Part shown: piece by piece, positions 32,155 through 41,219 of the stretch
Layout of the letters: the number at the start of each line of letters is the position of its first letter
Numbering within the stretch: the stretch's first letter is position 1
NCBI GenBank assembly: GCA_025353725.1
Contig: JANXOF010000080.1
Location: 1-64,000 of the forward strand
DNA from: Polyangiaceae bacterium
GTDB taxonomy: Bacteria; Myxococcota_A; Polyangia; Polyangiales; Polyangiaceae
Reading direction: 5' to 3'
DNA: 64,000 nucleotides
Translations under genes and position numbers: made by a program
The notes under the pieces: generated by a model
What the model was told of the DNA's origin: nothing
Databases searched by the model: none
The model's input: the letters and a program-made list of their open reading frames with translations, nothing else

Positions 32155-33276
32155 TCAGACCCCGAGCGCGCGAGCGACGATCGTGACGAGGTCGACGACG
32201 CTCGCGCCCTGGTTGCGAAGTTTTATCGCGCTCGACGCGCACGCGGTCACGATCGTGCCGCCGCCACACGCCACGTGCTCGTCGACGCGTGTTGCCGCGA
32301 TGGCGCGCGAGACCTCCGGCATCGTCACGGGCAAGAGCCCGCCCGCGCCCGAGCAGCGTGCGTCGGTGCGCGTGCGCTGAAACTCGTCCGGCGCGCGCCC
32401 AAGCGCCCGTGAGAGCAAGTCGCGCGGTGGGTCGTAGACGCCGAGCCCGCGGCCAAGCTGACACGGGTCGTGGTAGCGCACGGGGCCATCGGCCAGGCCT
32501 TCAACGCGGTTTAGACTTCCCAATTCGCGCGCAGCGAGCTCAGTGAAGTGCTCGACAGGGGCTATCATACCCGTCCCGTGAGCTGCATGATGCACGCGAA
32601 GGGTGGAGGCGCACCCGGCGTCGAGCACCACGAGTCGCGCCTTATGCTTGATGGCTTGGGCGAGCATTTCGCCTTGCTGAATGAATCGCTTTTTCGCGCC
32701 TGCGTAGAGGAGCGGCGCGCCACAACACACCTTTACGACAGAGACGTTTCCCGACACGAGTTTGGCCGTCGCACGAACGGCGTCGCGAGCCTCATCGGGC
32801 GCATGTCGAGCGTAAGCGCACCCGATGAGCAGAGCCGTCGGGGCGCTCTCTTCGACCTCGGCAAGCGACGATAAATCGAGTGCGTTCGTCGCGAGGATCG
32901 CGCTTCGCTCGTCGAAGCGCTCAATGACGCGCAACGCGGCCGGCGGGGCAACTCCGCTCGCGGCAAGGGCTGAGCGCGCCTCGAACAGCGTCCCGGTCAC
33001 GTCGTTCTTGTGGTCGCATGATTCGCGGCAGCCAAAGCATCCCGTGCAGGCCCACGCGGGATTGGCGAACGACGGCGCGAGTTCGACGCTCTCGTTCGCG
33101 ACGAAGTACGCCATGCTCATTTTACCCCACGGCGTGAGCGTCTCACGGGGCTCCGCGTTCGATACCGGACACGCCGAACGGCATAACTTCGGGCAAAAGA
33201 CGCAGAGCTCGAGGCTGCTCTTCTTCGGCTGCAACGTGGGCAATCGCGTGAGTGGGCGCTCATCGGGGCGGGACAT
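32155..33276 (-). CDS. Iron-sulfur oxidoreductase (heterodisulfide-reductase/GlpC type)
   Basis: 373 residues from ATG at 33276. Near the N-terminus are two ferredoxin-like cysteine clusters, CVFCPKLCRSACP and CTGCFGCRESC, for two [4Fe-4S] centres. The rest holds two CCG-type modules, one around KVCCGAPLLYAG and one around HDPCQLGRGL with ARCSGAGGLLP. This architecture is shared by GlpC, LldE/GlcF and HdrD-like proteins that pass electrons from a substrate dehydrogenase to quinones. No FAD-binding partner is adjacent, so the donor is unknown. It is followed by the HAMP kinase gene in the same direction. Confidence 0.9.
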   Translation of the reverse strand: MSRPDERPLTRLPTLQPKKSSLELCVFCPKLCRSACPVSNAEPRETLTPWGKMSMAYFVANESVELAPSFANPAWACTGCFGCRESCDHKNDVTGTLFEARSALAASGVAPPAALRVIERFDERSAILATNALDLSSLAEVEESAPTALLIGCAYARHAPDEARDAVRATAKLVSGNVSVVKVCCGAPLLYAGAKKRFIQQGEMLAQAIKHKARLVVLDAGCASTLRVHHAAHGTGMIAPVEHFTELAARELGSLNRVEGLADGPVRYHDPCQLGRGLGVYDPPRDLLSRALGRAPDEFQRTRTDARCSGAGGLLPVTMPEVSRAIAATRVDEHVACGGGTIVTACASSAIKLRNQGASVVDLVTIVARALGV

Positions 33277-33321
33277 GAGGCGCGGATTATGCCTCACCTC
33301 CGGCGAGCGTGCTCGGTTCAC

Positions 33322-34388
33322 TCAAGAGGCTAGGCGAGGGGCGCATCTCCGGTTCTCGCCCCAGTCGCCTGCGGTTCGGCCGCACGCTAGGCCAAGCGCG
33401 GCGAGCGAAAGGCCAGCGAGAATGTCGATCAGGTAGTGCCAGCGCAAAAACATGGTTGCTATCATGATTTGCGAAGCCACAAGCCCGAGCCCTGGCCACG
33501 TAAAAACGGAAGATGGCGAGCCTTCGGTGTCGGACAGCAAAGAGCGTGAGGAACGTCGGCGCGGCCGTGTGGAGACTCGGAAAGATGTCTTTTTGGGCGG
33601 CGCCCTCACCAGATTCTACGGATTTGGCTACAAGTCGCCACCAGAGTGCTCCGTCGTGACCGAGTGAGTGATGAAGGCGATCGGCGAGATAAAAGTAGGG
33701 ACCATACGCGAGTACAAAGATGTAAATCACCTGACCCGCACAAAAAAGAAATAGAAAGCCGAAAGCAAATTCCTCCAGCAGTAGGCCTGGTCGGACAAAA
33801 AAGACAAAAGTCACGAGAAAAGCGAGAATCAAAAGTGTAGTAGTTAAAGTAGAAAAACGAAAACCACTCCCTTGTCGCCGGGCGCACAAAACGGTCCCAC
33901 GCCTCAGCAGGCTCGACACCGAAGATAAGGATGTCAAAGCGATAAAGCTTCGCGTCGACGACGCGCTAAGTGGCCGTCGGGAGGACATACTGCAACTCGA
34001 GGAACGAACCCAACACACCCACAATAAGGGATACGCGACGTAGGGTTTCGCGGGCGCGCGAGCGAGTTGGTTTCTTGTGTGCCGCGGCTTGCAAAAGCAC
34101 GTATGAGCCGAGCAGCGGTGCCGTGATGCCCAACGCAAGTGGTCTTCGGGCTCCCGTCCCGATCACGACCGCCGCGAGCAAGGTGACGAGGTAGGCGAAG
34201 ACCATCCAGTCTTCGGCCATTAGTCGATCAGCCGCACGGCTGAGCCAGTCTTCACGGTAAGGGTCGCCAACTCCACCCGCAGGATGCTCTTCGGTTTTGT
34301 GGCGCACTCTAAAAGATACGAAAAACAAAACAAAGGAAAGAGAAGCAAAGAAGCCGTCAACTCTGCTCGGAGGATGGTCCTGCGACAT
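33322..34388 (-). pseudogene. Broken PAP2 (Aur1/Ipt1-type) membrane phosphatase gene
   Basis: The gene can be followed through three frames from ATG at 34388 to the stop at 33322-33324. The first part (SRAADRLMAEDWMVFAYLVT...ELQYVLPTAT) ends in a TAG at 33966-33968. The same frame continues beyond it with VDAKLYRFDILIFGVEPAEA and REWFSFFYFNYY. Near 33831-33842 the frame shifts to LLILAFLVTFVFFVRPG and onward to the phosphatase motif KDIFPSLHTAAP. At the A5 run 33502-33506 it shifts again to FTWPGLGLVASQIM and the final His/Asp motif FLRWHYLIDILAG. Three lesions in one gene argue for a pseudogene, although the homopolymer shift could be a sequencing error. The intact protein would be a polytopic lipid phosphatase or phosphotransferase. 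Confidence 0.8.
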
Positions 34389-34616
34389 TAGCGCTCGGTG
34401 CGTCTGTTCCCGTCTCACCGCCGCTGTCTAGTATATTTGATATCAATTCGCGAGATGCTTGCAGCCATTTCATTCGTCGGTCGAAGGTATTTGCGTAGCA
34501 CTTCGCGGCCCGTCGGAAGACGCTCCTTTGCCGCAGATAGTCTATGCTCGCGTCTTATGGCGCGAAAGGTGGACGGTGTTAATCTACGTGCAACCGACAG
34601 CGTGTTCGGTACGCAA

Positions 34617-35729
34617 TCACTTTGGGAGCGCGTCAATCCATTCTGCCAGTTTCTGCGTCCCAAGGTCGTCGACGCGATGACTCACGAGCGGCGGCATCTG
34701 GTAGTTACCGCGTAAGTGAGAGACAAGCCATACCAAGCTCTTGTCGTGCGCTCCTGGTGTGATGCGATTCGCGCCCGGAAATGCGTGTGCCACGGCAGCC
34801 GTCGTCGACAAATGGTTGACAGTCGAAGTGTAGATGTCTGTCGTCGTGGCCGAGGTGGGGAATGTCACGCTCCCGGCGTCGCCAGCAGCTAGATTCTCAG
34901 GCCAAAATTCACCAGCCCGAAGTCGTAGGACAAGCTTGGTCTCGTCGCCGAGTCCACGTGACGAGTGACAAGGCATTCCGCAATTGGCGTGAAGGTACGC
35001 AAGTGCAGCTCCAGCTTTTCCCGTGACATCGTCGGGGATGTTTACGGATGTTGTCGGTGGCGGAATACTCAATGCTCCCCTTCGCGCGAGAGCTTCAAGC
35101 GTTGCTCCCTCCGCCGTGGGTAGCGCGAGCGCCACGGCCTCCACTCCGAGTAATTTGTCCGCGCCACCGTGGTGGCATTTGTCACAGTCCTTAGTTGTTG
35201 GAATTTCGTAGCCACTCGGAAGGATTACCCCTTTAGGAGCCGTGTTAAGCGTCGCGGCGGTTCCGGCGCTATCCCAAATGTAGGTTCCAACTTCCCAAAG
35301 TGACGCGCTTCGCTTCCAGAACATACGAGTCTCGACGAGCGCCCCATCGACCCGAAACTCCTTCCAAGCTTTGGTGCCTGCTGGAAACTTCCAAGCATCC
35401 ATCGTCGACGTATCAATGGTCGACGAACGCGGCAGGTAGAGGTACCGCTGCTTCTCCGCACCATCACTCCAGAAAGTCACGCCAGGCTTGTAGGCCATGG
35501 CCTCAGGAACGTGGTTGGCGGCATCACGGTTGGCGTAGAGCCCCGTGCAAAATACGTCCGTAGGCAGACCCGTGACGGGCTCCTCGCAGGAGCTTCCGGA
35601 GTCGACGCCTGCGCCCGCGTCGACGGAATCTGGAACGAAAGCCACATCTCGGTTCGCGCACGCGGAAACCCATGAAACACTACTTGGTAGAAAAACGAAC
35701 GCCAAAACATGCAAAAAAGTGTACTTCAT
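34617..35729 (-). CDS. Cytochrome c-like lipoprotein (large)
   Basis: 370 residues from ATG at 35729. The signal peptide ends at a lipidated Cys in WVSAC, and a spacer containing Asp/Ser/Gly follows. A central region resembles secreted beta domains (PGVTFWSDGAEKQRYLYLPR). Two haem-binding motifs follow: CDKCHHGG and, later, CGMPCHSS. The C-terminus has QMPPLVSHRVDD and ends IDALPK. This class is common in Myxococcota and Planctomycetota, where such proteins act as periplasmic electron carriers or oxidases. It is third in a run of three haem lipoproteins and probably co-transcribed with them (28 bp gap). Confidence 0.85.
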   Translation of the reverse strand: MKYTFLHVLAFVFLPSSVSWVSACANRDVAFVPDSVDAGAGVDSGSSCEEPVTGLPTDVFCTGLYANRDAANHVPEAMAYKPGVTFWSDGAEKQRYLYLPRSSTIDTSTMDAWKFPAGTKAWKEFRVDGALVETRMFWKRSASLWEVGTYIWDSAGTAATLNTAPKGVILPSGYEIPTTKDCDKCHHGGADKLLGVEAVALALPTAEGATLEALARRGALSIPPPTTSVNIPDDVTGKAGAALAYLHANCGMPCHSSRGLGDETKLVLRLRAGEFWPENLAAGDAGSVTFPTSATTTDIYTSTVNHLSTTAAVAHAFPGANRITPGAHDKSLVWLVSHLRGNYQMPPLVSHRVDDLGTQKLAEWIDALPK

Positions 35730-35757
35730 GCGGTCTCTTTTCGTTTGAACGGACCGG

Positions 35758-36192
35758 TCAGTCGTCTTTCGCACCAGCGGCTATCCAACTCCGCACCATT
35801 TCGCGCTGCGCGTCTGTCAAGACGTCGCCGCCGAGGGGCATTTGACCGCCACACCCTGGGTTCTCGAGAAACTTTCTAAAGAAGAGGCTGTTTTCAGCTT
35901 GGTTTGGGACAATTAATGGGTTTCCATTGCAACCCGTGCTTGCCGACAGTTTCCCTTTGAGAGCCGCGTACGCCGATGACCTCTCTGACCCCATAGAGAG
36001 ATTGCCATTGCTCTTGTTATTGGGTGGCAAACTGTGACAGAAATTGCACTGCGATTTCGTGTTGACTGGGAAGAGACCGGCATAGATTTCCGTGAACGTA
36101 GCCGGTGCCGGTGCTGATGAGCCGCTGCTCGCACACGCTCCGGTTGCGGTGATGAGCGCCAAGCGCAGGGCAGAGTGCGCTAAGGCACGCAC
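35758..36192 (-). CDS. Monohaem cytochrome c-like lipoprotein (small)
   Basis: 144 residues. Signal peptide with lipobox ATGAC (Cys near residue 20). One haem motif is present, CNFCH in KSQCNFCHSLPPNNKSNG. The axial Met is likely the one in GCGGQMPLGGDVL, followed by the helix DAQREMVRSWIAAG, as in planctomycete/myxobacterial Cyt c domains. A second cysteine pair may form a disulfide. The gene overlaps its upstream neighbour by 13 bp, so they form one operon. It probably works as an electron-transfer partner for the dihaem protein. Confidence 0.85.
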   Translation of the reverse strand: MRALAHSALRLALITATGACASSGSSAPAPATFTEIYAGLFPVNTKSQCNFCHSLPPNNKSNGNLSMGSERSSAYAALKGKLSASTGCNGNPLIVPNQAENSLFFRKFLENPGCGGQMPLGGDVLTDAQREMVRSWIAAGAKDD

Positions 36193-37178
36193 TTGAAGGG
36201 TCCGTTGGCGACAGGCGGAAGGGTGTGAAGATACGTCGCGATATCTTGCAAATCGCCAGTCTCCATCCTCCCGAAAAGCTCGGGACCACCCGGATGGCTG
36301 CTACAAAAGACTCGCCCGGTGCCCTTTTCCGTGTTCGTTCTCACCGCCGCGACGATGTCAGCAATGCTCCACGTGCCGAGTCCGGTCGAGTCAGGCGTGA
36401 GGTTGACCGAGGTGTGCTCGGGAGCGCCACGAATGAACGTGTATTTCTTGCCGCCCGCAAAGGCTTTCGCAAGGTTGGGTACGTCCGCCGCGAGCTGCTC
36501 CGTATGGCAATTAAGGCATGCAGCGCTCGCGAGATAGCGGCCCCGCTCGGCGGAAGCGTAGTCTGGGTCGGAGGGCGCAAGTGTCGTGTGCGGAATCTTT
36601 GCTCCTTCGACGGGTGGCGCCGGAGGATCTTGATCAAAGTACGGATAATCGGCTGCAACGACATTGTCGTTGGGAGGAATAGACCTGAGGTACTGAATCA
36701 CCGAATCTACGTCAGATCGCGTGAGAAGCGCGTACTCCGGGTACGGCATGATCGGATACAACGCGACTTTCTCATCGTCGATGCCCTGCGTGAGTGCAGT
36801 GCGAATTTGTTCATCGGTCCACTTGAACAGTCCTTCTGGGTTTTGGGACGTCAAGTTCTCCGCGTTGACAGTGACGACGGTACCGCTCGTGTCGGTGAAG
36901 TCATACGAGCGACTGCCTGCTAGGTACTTCGTCGTGTCGGGCTTTCCGTCGGTGCCGTTTGGCGTGTGGCACACGCCGCATACGAGAACGTGGTCGACGA
37001 GGTACTGCCCGCGACCCACGGTACCTGTCGTTGCCGTCGGGACGGGCGTTTTTGAGTCAGACGCCCCTGCGTCGCTAACGGCTTGCGCCGGACTTGAAGT
37101 GACACTGTTCGACGTCGCGCACGCTGCAGCCACGAGCGCGACGAGGAGTGAGAGAGTGACTGCGAGTGGATGGCGCAC
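36180..37178 (-). CDS. Dihaem cytochrome c lipoprotein
   Basis: 332 residues. Lipobox VAAAC (Cys near residue 20) and a Ser/Ala/Thr-rich linker precede two class I cytochrome c domains. The first has CGVCH (in HVLVCGVCHTPNGTDGKPD) and the second CLNCH (in ASAACLNCHTEQLAADV). Met ligands are plausible in YPIMPYPEY and RMETGDLQD. The arrangement resembles the cytochrome subunits of membrane-bound dehydrogenases. No flavin or PQQ dehydrogenase is adjacent. It opens the haem lipoprotein operon and follows the lipoprotein at 37182 by only 3 bp. Confidence 0.88.
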   Translation of the reverse strand: MRHPLAVTLSLLVALVAAACATSNSVTSSPAQAVSDAGASDSKTPVPTATTGTVGRGQYLVDHVLVCGVCHTPNGTDGKPDTTKYLAGSRSYDFTDTSGTVVTVNAENLTSQNPEGLFKWTDEQIRTALTQGIDDEKVALYPIMPYPEYALLTRSDVDSVIQYLRSIPPNDNVVAADYPYFDQDPPAPPVEGAKIPHTTLAPSDPDYASAERGRYLASAACLNCHTEQLAADVPNLAKAFAGGKKYTFIRGAPEHTSVNLTPDSTGLGTWSIADIVAAVRTNTEKGTGRVFCSSHPGGPELFGRMETGDLQDIATYLHTLPPVANGPFKCVP

Positions 37179-37181
37179 GAC

Positions 37182-37766
37182 TCAATAACCCTGTCCGTCG
37201 GCGCAGAATTCGGCATGGAAGCTTCCGCTCACGTTTCCGCTTTCGTAAGAGGCCGTCACGGTTCCTTCAACGATACCGTTGAGTTCCGCTTTGGTGAAGG
37301 TAATGGAGCCCGCTTTTGCATTGACTTCGTAGGCCGAAGACTTCCCTCCTTCGGCGTAGTTTACCTCTCCTGGAGGTATGTTGACCGTACCGAGAGTAGG
37401 CGCCCCTTTGACGATGAGTTCCACGACCTGGGCTCCCTTCGGTGTCGATCCAAGCCATCGCGAAGTTGTGATTGACTTGCAGTTAATAGGCGTAGAACTC
37501 ATGTAAATGAGCGTCTCGCCACTATTCGATATAACGAACGCGGAGGCTGTGGGCAGCGTTGCGCCAAGTGTTCCAAGCGTCCCCGTCAGCTTGTTTGCTG
37601 GGCTGGACCCGGAGTCTCTATCTGCATTGGCGCTTGCGGAGCCCCCTGCATCGGGACCTCCGGCGTCGAGTCCGGCGATGCCAACGCCGGTCGCTGTCCC
37701 AGCGCTACAAGCGTACGAAAGCGTGGCAAGTGCGAACAAGACAGAGTGGGATGAAAGAGTCGCCAT
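37182..37766 (-). CDS. Small lipoprotein, paralogue of the one at 6084-6689
   Basis: 194 residues. ATG at 37766 has a strong ribosome site (GGAGG, 6 bases away). Signal peptide with lipobox LSYAC. The Gly/Ala/Asp-rich linker precedes a beta domain with KGAQVVELIVKGAPTLGTVN and a C-terminal VSGSFHAEF then Cys, which matches the protein at 6084-6689. No catalytic motif is seen. It immediately precedes the haem lipoproteins and probably belongs to the same transcript, so it may be an envelope partner of the cytochromes. Confidence 0.8.
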   Translation of the reverse strand: MATLSSHSVLFALATLSYACSAGTATGVGIAGLDAGGPDAGGSASANADRDSGSSPANKLTGTLGTLGATLPTASAFVISNSGETLIYMSSTPINCKSITTSRWLGSTPKGAQVVELIVKGAPTLGTVNIPPGEVNYAEGGKSSAYEVNAKAGSITFTKAELNGIVEGTVTASYESGNVSGSFHAEFCADGQGY

Positions 37767-37890
37767 CAAAAGCCTCCAAACGCGTGCACGACGCCTTCAA
37801 GTGCCCCGCTAAGTCTGGACGTCCGCGTGGCTTAACATGAACGACTCCAAAGCTTATCGAACCCCAAAGAGAGCGAACGCTAAAGTCTCG

Positions 37891-38883
37891 CTAATACTGA
37901 AGTACTTGGCCGATCTCCTCACGCCTGAATCCGTCGGGGAAGCTTCGCAGATACTCCTTCGCCGCAGCTTTCGCTTCGGTATGCTTACCTTCGCGTAAAA
38001 GACGAATGGCGTGAAGGTAAGCGCGGTCCTCTCTCTCCGCGTTCGCTCGCTCGGTGCGGCTTGAGACCGAATCGCTTGTTCCTGGGTTCGTCGTCGACCG
38101 ACTCGCGAGGGTTGGCTCAGGATCGGCGCCCTTGCCCAATGGCATCGCCGATGACTTCAACGATTCCACGGGGACCGTCACTGAGTCGCTTGGGCGTTGC
38201 CAGCGGTGGCCCGCCGTAACAACGAGTGGATTCGCGCCTTTGAGTCGAATCACGACTTCGCCCTCGTCCACTCCGACAGCTTGCGTAGCGCCGTGCGCCA
38301 CGACGACATAAAAAACCGTGCCTACGTCTTCGATTTCGCCGTCGGGAACACGCACGATAACGCGCTTGCTGCTTTGGGTCCTTTGGACTCGGAGGCGCAG
38401 CGTGCCGTCGTCGAGATCGATACGCTCGACGTCGGTCTCGGTTTGCCGCGACCAATGAGTGTTCCCTTCAGCAAGAGCGTCGACCGTTGCAGCGGTCGTT
38501 TGCGGCCGGTGCGCGAGGGTGGGCGACGGCAGCAAGCGAAAGGCCGCAAAGGACCCCGCTAAAATCATAAAAAAAGCCGCTATTAGTGATATTTTACGCG
38601 TGCGTGCGTGTGACGGTCGGGAACGTCCGGTGAGCTCTGCGTCGGCCTGCGCGAGGATGCGCTGCCGGAGTCGTCGAACCGCTACGTCGCTATCGGGAGA
38701 GACTTCGACCTCACGGAGGAGGAGGCCGAGTCTATCGAAATCGCCCGAAAGCTTGCGGCACTCGGCGCACTCTCCGAGATGACGTACGGCGGCGCTCTCG
38801 TTCGCGGCCAAGAGGCGGCCGTCGCGCACGGCCTCGACTTCCCACGACCGGGCACATGAGGGTTCCTTCGCGTCGTCGCTCAT
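37891..38883 (-). CDS. FecR-type transmembrane anti-sigma factor
   Basis: 330 residues from ATG at 38883, which overlaps the sigma gene's stop by 4 bp (ATGA). The cytoplasmic N-terminus has the zinc motif HLGECAECRKL (H-x3-C-x2-C). One membrane helix lies at about residue 100-115 (ISLIAAFFMILAGSFAAF). The periplasmic part is a FecR domain (RVIVRVPDGEIEDVGTVFYV, VGVDEGEVVIRLKG). It ends with a helical tail (EDRAYLHAIRLLREGKHTEA) of the tetratricopeptide type found in several myxobacterial FecR proteins. It should hold the ECF sigma factor until a periplasmic or outer-membrane signal arrives. Confidence 0.88.
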   Translation of the reverse strand: MSDDAKEPSCARSWEVEAVRDGRLLAANESAAVRHLGECAECRKLSGDFDRLGLLLREVEVSPDSDVAVRRLRQRILAQADAELTGRSRPSHARTRKISLIAAFFMILAGSFAAFRLLPSPTLAHRPQTTAATVDALAEGNTHWSRQTETDVERIDLDDGTLRLRVQRTQSSKRVIVRVPDGEIEDVGTVFYVVVAHGATQAVGVDEGEVVIRLKGANPLVVTAGHRWQRPSDSVTVPVESLKSSAMPLGKGADPEPTLASRSTTNPGTSDSVSSRTERANAEREDRAYLHAIRLLREGKHTEAKAAAKEYLRSFPDGFRREEIGQVLQY

Positions 38884-39446
38884 GAACTCGTGCCCTCGTA
38901 AAATGCCCTGAGATCTTTTCGTGCATGGTGCAACCGTGTCCATATGGTCCCGATAGGCACCTTGAGCATCAAAGCGATTTCGTCACACGTGTAGCCTTCG
39001 ACCTCGGCGAGTACGATAACCATTCGTTTGGCGTCGGAGAGCCGACGAAGGCCTCTGTCGATATCGAGCCGGTGGGCGTCAGTGGCGGTGAAAGCGTGAG
39101 CTGAAGCCTCGCCAAGGCGGAGCACCGCGCGTGCGAATCGAGCGAGCGACCTGTGGCGCTCTTGGATAAGTCGCGCGGTGATTCCGTAAAGCCACGACCG
39201 CGCGGTCCCGGAGCGACCGTCGTAGGTCGAGGCTACCTTCGCGACTTTGAGGAACGTGGCCTGAATCACGTCTTCGGCTTCATGTTGACCCGCGGCTCGG
39301 GACGCAAAGCGCAAGAGCGCTCGCGCATGACGATCGTAAAGCTCACCGAGAGCGCTAAGGTCGCCGTTCGCCACGCGGCCCAAAGCCACAGTATCCACCG
39401 CTTGCGGGGTAAGCTTCGGCACCAGCCGCAGCGCTGGAACGGTCAC
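38880..39446 (-). CDS. ECF-type RNA polymerase sigma factor
   Basis: 188 residues. GTG at 39446 is chosen because it overlaps the upstream stop by 4 bp (GTGA) and has GGGGGAAG just before it; the TTG at 39458 is less likely. Region 2 is ALGELYDRHARALLRFASR with AEDVIQATFLKVAKVASTYD. Region 4 is LSDAKRMVIVLAEVEGYTCD followed by EIALMLKVPIGTIWTRLHHA. A typical two-domain ECF factor. It sits between a probable outer-membrane protein and its FecR anti-sigma factor and is translated in tandem with both. Confidence 0.94.
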   Translation of the reverse strand: MTVPALRLVPKLTPQAVDTVALGRVANGDLSALGELYDRHARALLRFASRAAGQHEAEDVIQATFLKVAKVASTYDGRSGTARSWLYGITARLIQERHRSLARFARAVLRLGEASAHAFTATDAHRLDIDRGLRRLSDAKRMVIVLAEVEGYTCDEIALMLKVPIGTIWTRLHHARKDLRAFYEGTSS

Positions 39447-40447
39447 AACTTCCCCCAAACGACGCCTGCGCCGAGACCAGCGCTCCAGGACGGCAACGGC
39501 GGCAGCGAGGGGTCGATACGTATGTCTCGCCGAGCGCGACCTGGCGACAGGTCTGCATCGAGCTCGACAAATAGCCGTAGCGAAGAGTGGCCAAACGCCG
39601 CGCGACTGTACGCGCCAATCCGCACATCGGCCTGCGTGTCGGCTTGTTCAGACCCCTTGACTAAAAAGCTTTGAGTCTCGGCAACGACGCGAGGTGACAA
39701 GCCAATGTCTACGCTGCCCAGCGGTATTGTGAGGCGCCGCGACACGGAGAGTCCTACGGCAATCGTTTCCATTTCAAACCCGCTCACCGGCGTTTTTTCG
39801 AGAACCTGCAAAATGTCCCATCGCGCGTGCATTCCAAAGAGCCACTCCCCAGCCCGAAGCTGCGCGAAGACCGCGGGCGCGACCGAGAGGTACGCCTTTG
39901 AGCCAGCAACCCGACCGCCCGCGGAGGCTCCGATCTCCACGCTAAACGGGGGCGCTGTCGGCTCGCTTGCGACAATGACGGCAGGCGATGGAACTGCTTT
40001 GGTCGGAGCGACATCGTTTGCATGCGCGAGACCGGCTGTTTCGGTCTTGGGCACCTCCACTGTCGGGGCCGGTAAGACAGTCAGGAGTGCCTCGAGCGTT
40101 GGTAAGAGACCGGCTGGCTCCTTGACGCGGCGGAGCGTGGAACGGCCGTCTCGCAGGGCTACCTCGACGATCAGCTCGTTGCCCGACGGAACGATACGCA
40201 CGCGCGCTGTTCCGTCGACGTCTTCCATCGTGCGAAGAGCTTCGCACGAGCGAACGATGGGCTCGAGCCACCTCACTTCGGGCTTTCCCTGGATTCGAAC
40301 GCGAGAGTCTTCACACACCGTTTCGGTCTCCTCCGCGCGAACCCTCGACGGGTTGGAAAGCGTAGCTACCATCGCGACGCCAGCCATGGCGTGACGCGGC
40401 TTCACCAACTTCCTACATGCTTGGCCGCCCGCCTCAAAATCCTTCAC
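39443..40447 (-). CDS. Exported protein with probable C-terminal outer-membrane beta-barrel
   Basis: About 334 residues. GTG at 40447 overlaps the response-regulator stop by 4 bp (GTGA) and yields a signal peptide (MAGVAMVATLSNPSRVRA); ATG at 40387 is an alternative. The N-terminal domain (about residues 45-135) has RVRIVPSGNELIVEVALRDG and a Cys pair. A proline/Val linker follows. The last 150 residues alternate aromatic and polar beta strands (PFSVEIGASAGGRVAGSKAY, GEWLFGMHARWDILQVLE, GSVDIGLSPRVVAETQSFLV) ending VVWGKL, as expected for an outer-membrane barrel. Its overlap with the sigma gene suggests it is either the signal input or a controlled product. Confidence 0.75.
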   Translation of the reverse strand: MKDFEAGGQACRKLVKPRHAMAGVAMVATLSNPSRVRAEETETVCEDSRVRIQGKPEVRWLEPIVRSCEALRTMEDVDGTARVRIVPSGNELIVEVALRDGRSTLRRVKEPAGLLPTLEALLTVLPAPTVEVPKTETAGLAHANDVAPTKAVPSPAVIVASEPTAPPFSVEIGASAGGRVAGSKAYLSVAPAVFAQLRAGEWLFGMHARWDILQVLEKTPVSGFEMETIAVGLSVSRRLTIPLGSVDIGLSPRVVAETQSFLVKGSEQADTQADVRIGAYSRAAFGHSSLRLFVELDADLSPGRARRDIRIDPSLPPLPSWSAGLGAGVVWGKL

Positions 40448-41178
40448 TCGATTCCGAGCCGATAGCCGACTCCCGCCTCGGTAAGGATATATCGCGGAGC
40501 GCTCGGCGTCGGTTCTACTTTGCGGCGAAGGTGGACCATGTAGACGCGAAGGTATCGATGCTGCTCGACATATTGCGGGCCCCAAACCTCGGCGAGAAGG
40601 TCGCGCCCCGCAACTACAGTCCCTGCGTGAACTACAAGCGTCGCGAGAATCTTGTATTCGATGGGCGTGAGCCTGACCGCCTTCCCTCGAAGGCTCACCC
40701 GACGTGCGTGGAGATCGACTACCAAATCACCGGTCCGGAACGGCCCCGCTTGTTTTACTCCGCGACGGTCCGAAACGCGCCGCAGCGAAAGGCGTAGTCG
40801 CGCGAGGAATTCTTGCATGCCGAAAGGCTTCGTCACGTAGTCGTCGGCACCTCCGTCGAGAGCGCACACCTTGTCGCGCTCATCGCCTCGCGCCGAGATG
40901 ACCACGACGGGAGCCCGGGACCATTCCCGGATGGTGACGAGCAACTCAAGGCCGTCCATATCAGGGAGTCCCAGGTCGAGTACGATAAGGTCTGGGTTGC
41001 GCGTCCGCGCCTCCAGCAACGCGGCCTTGCCACTCTGAGCGAGACTTACGCGATAGCCGTGCGCTCGAAGAGTCGCTTGGAGAACGGCCTGCAAGCTCTC
41101 GTCATCCTCAACCAGGAGCACCAACGGCCCGTCGCTGGACGAAGCTTGCGGGCTTTGGGGCGTGGCGAGCGCACACAT
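40444..41178 (-). CDS. KdpE-like response regulator (OmpR family)
   Basis: 244 residues. Receiver domain: acidic pocket LLVEDDESL, phospho-acceptor Asp in LIVLDLGLPDMDG, switch Ser in VISARG and Lys in YVTKPFG. The winged-helix output domain (LTPIEYKILATLVVHAGTVV, EQHRYLRVYMVHLRRKVEPT) is closest to KdpE, which turns on potassium-uptake genes. No kdpFABC genes are in the window. The stop overlaps the next gene by 4 bp, so this regulator leads a co-translated series and may act on that set instead of potassium transport. Confidence 0.92.
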   Translation of the reverse strand: MCALATPQSPQASSSDGPLVLLVEDDESLQAVLQATLRAHGYRVSLAQSGKAALLEARTRNPDLIVLDLGLPDMDGLELLVTIREWSRAPVVVISARGDERDKVCALDGGADDYVTKPFGMQEFLARLRLSLRRVSDRRGVKQAGPFRTGDLVVDLHARRVSLRGKAVRLTPIEYKILATLVVHAGTVVAGRDLLAEVWGPQYVEQHRYLRVYMVHLRRKVEPTPSAPRYILTEAGVGYRLGIE

Positions 41179-41219
41179 TGCTCATTTATGCCGCACGCCG
41201 GGAGAACCTTCATCGCACC

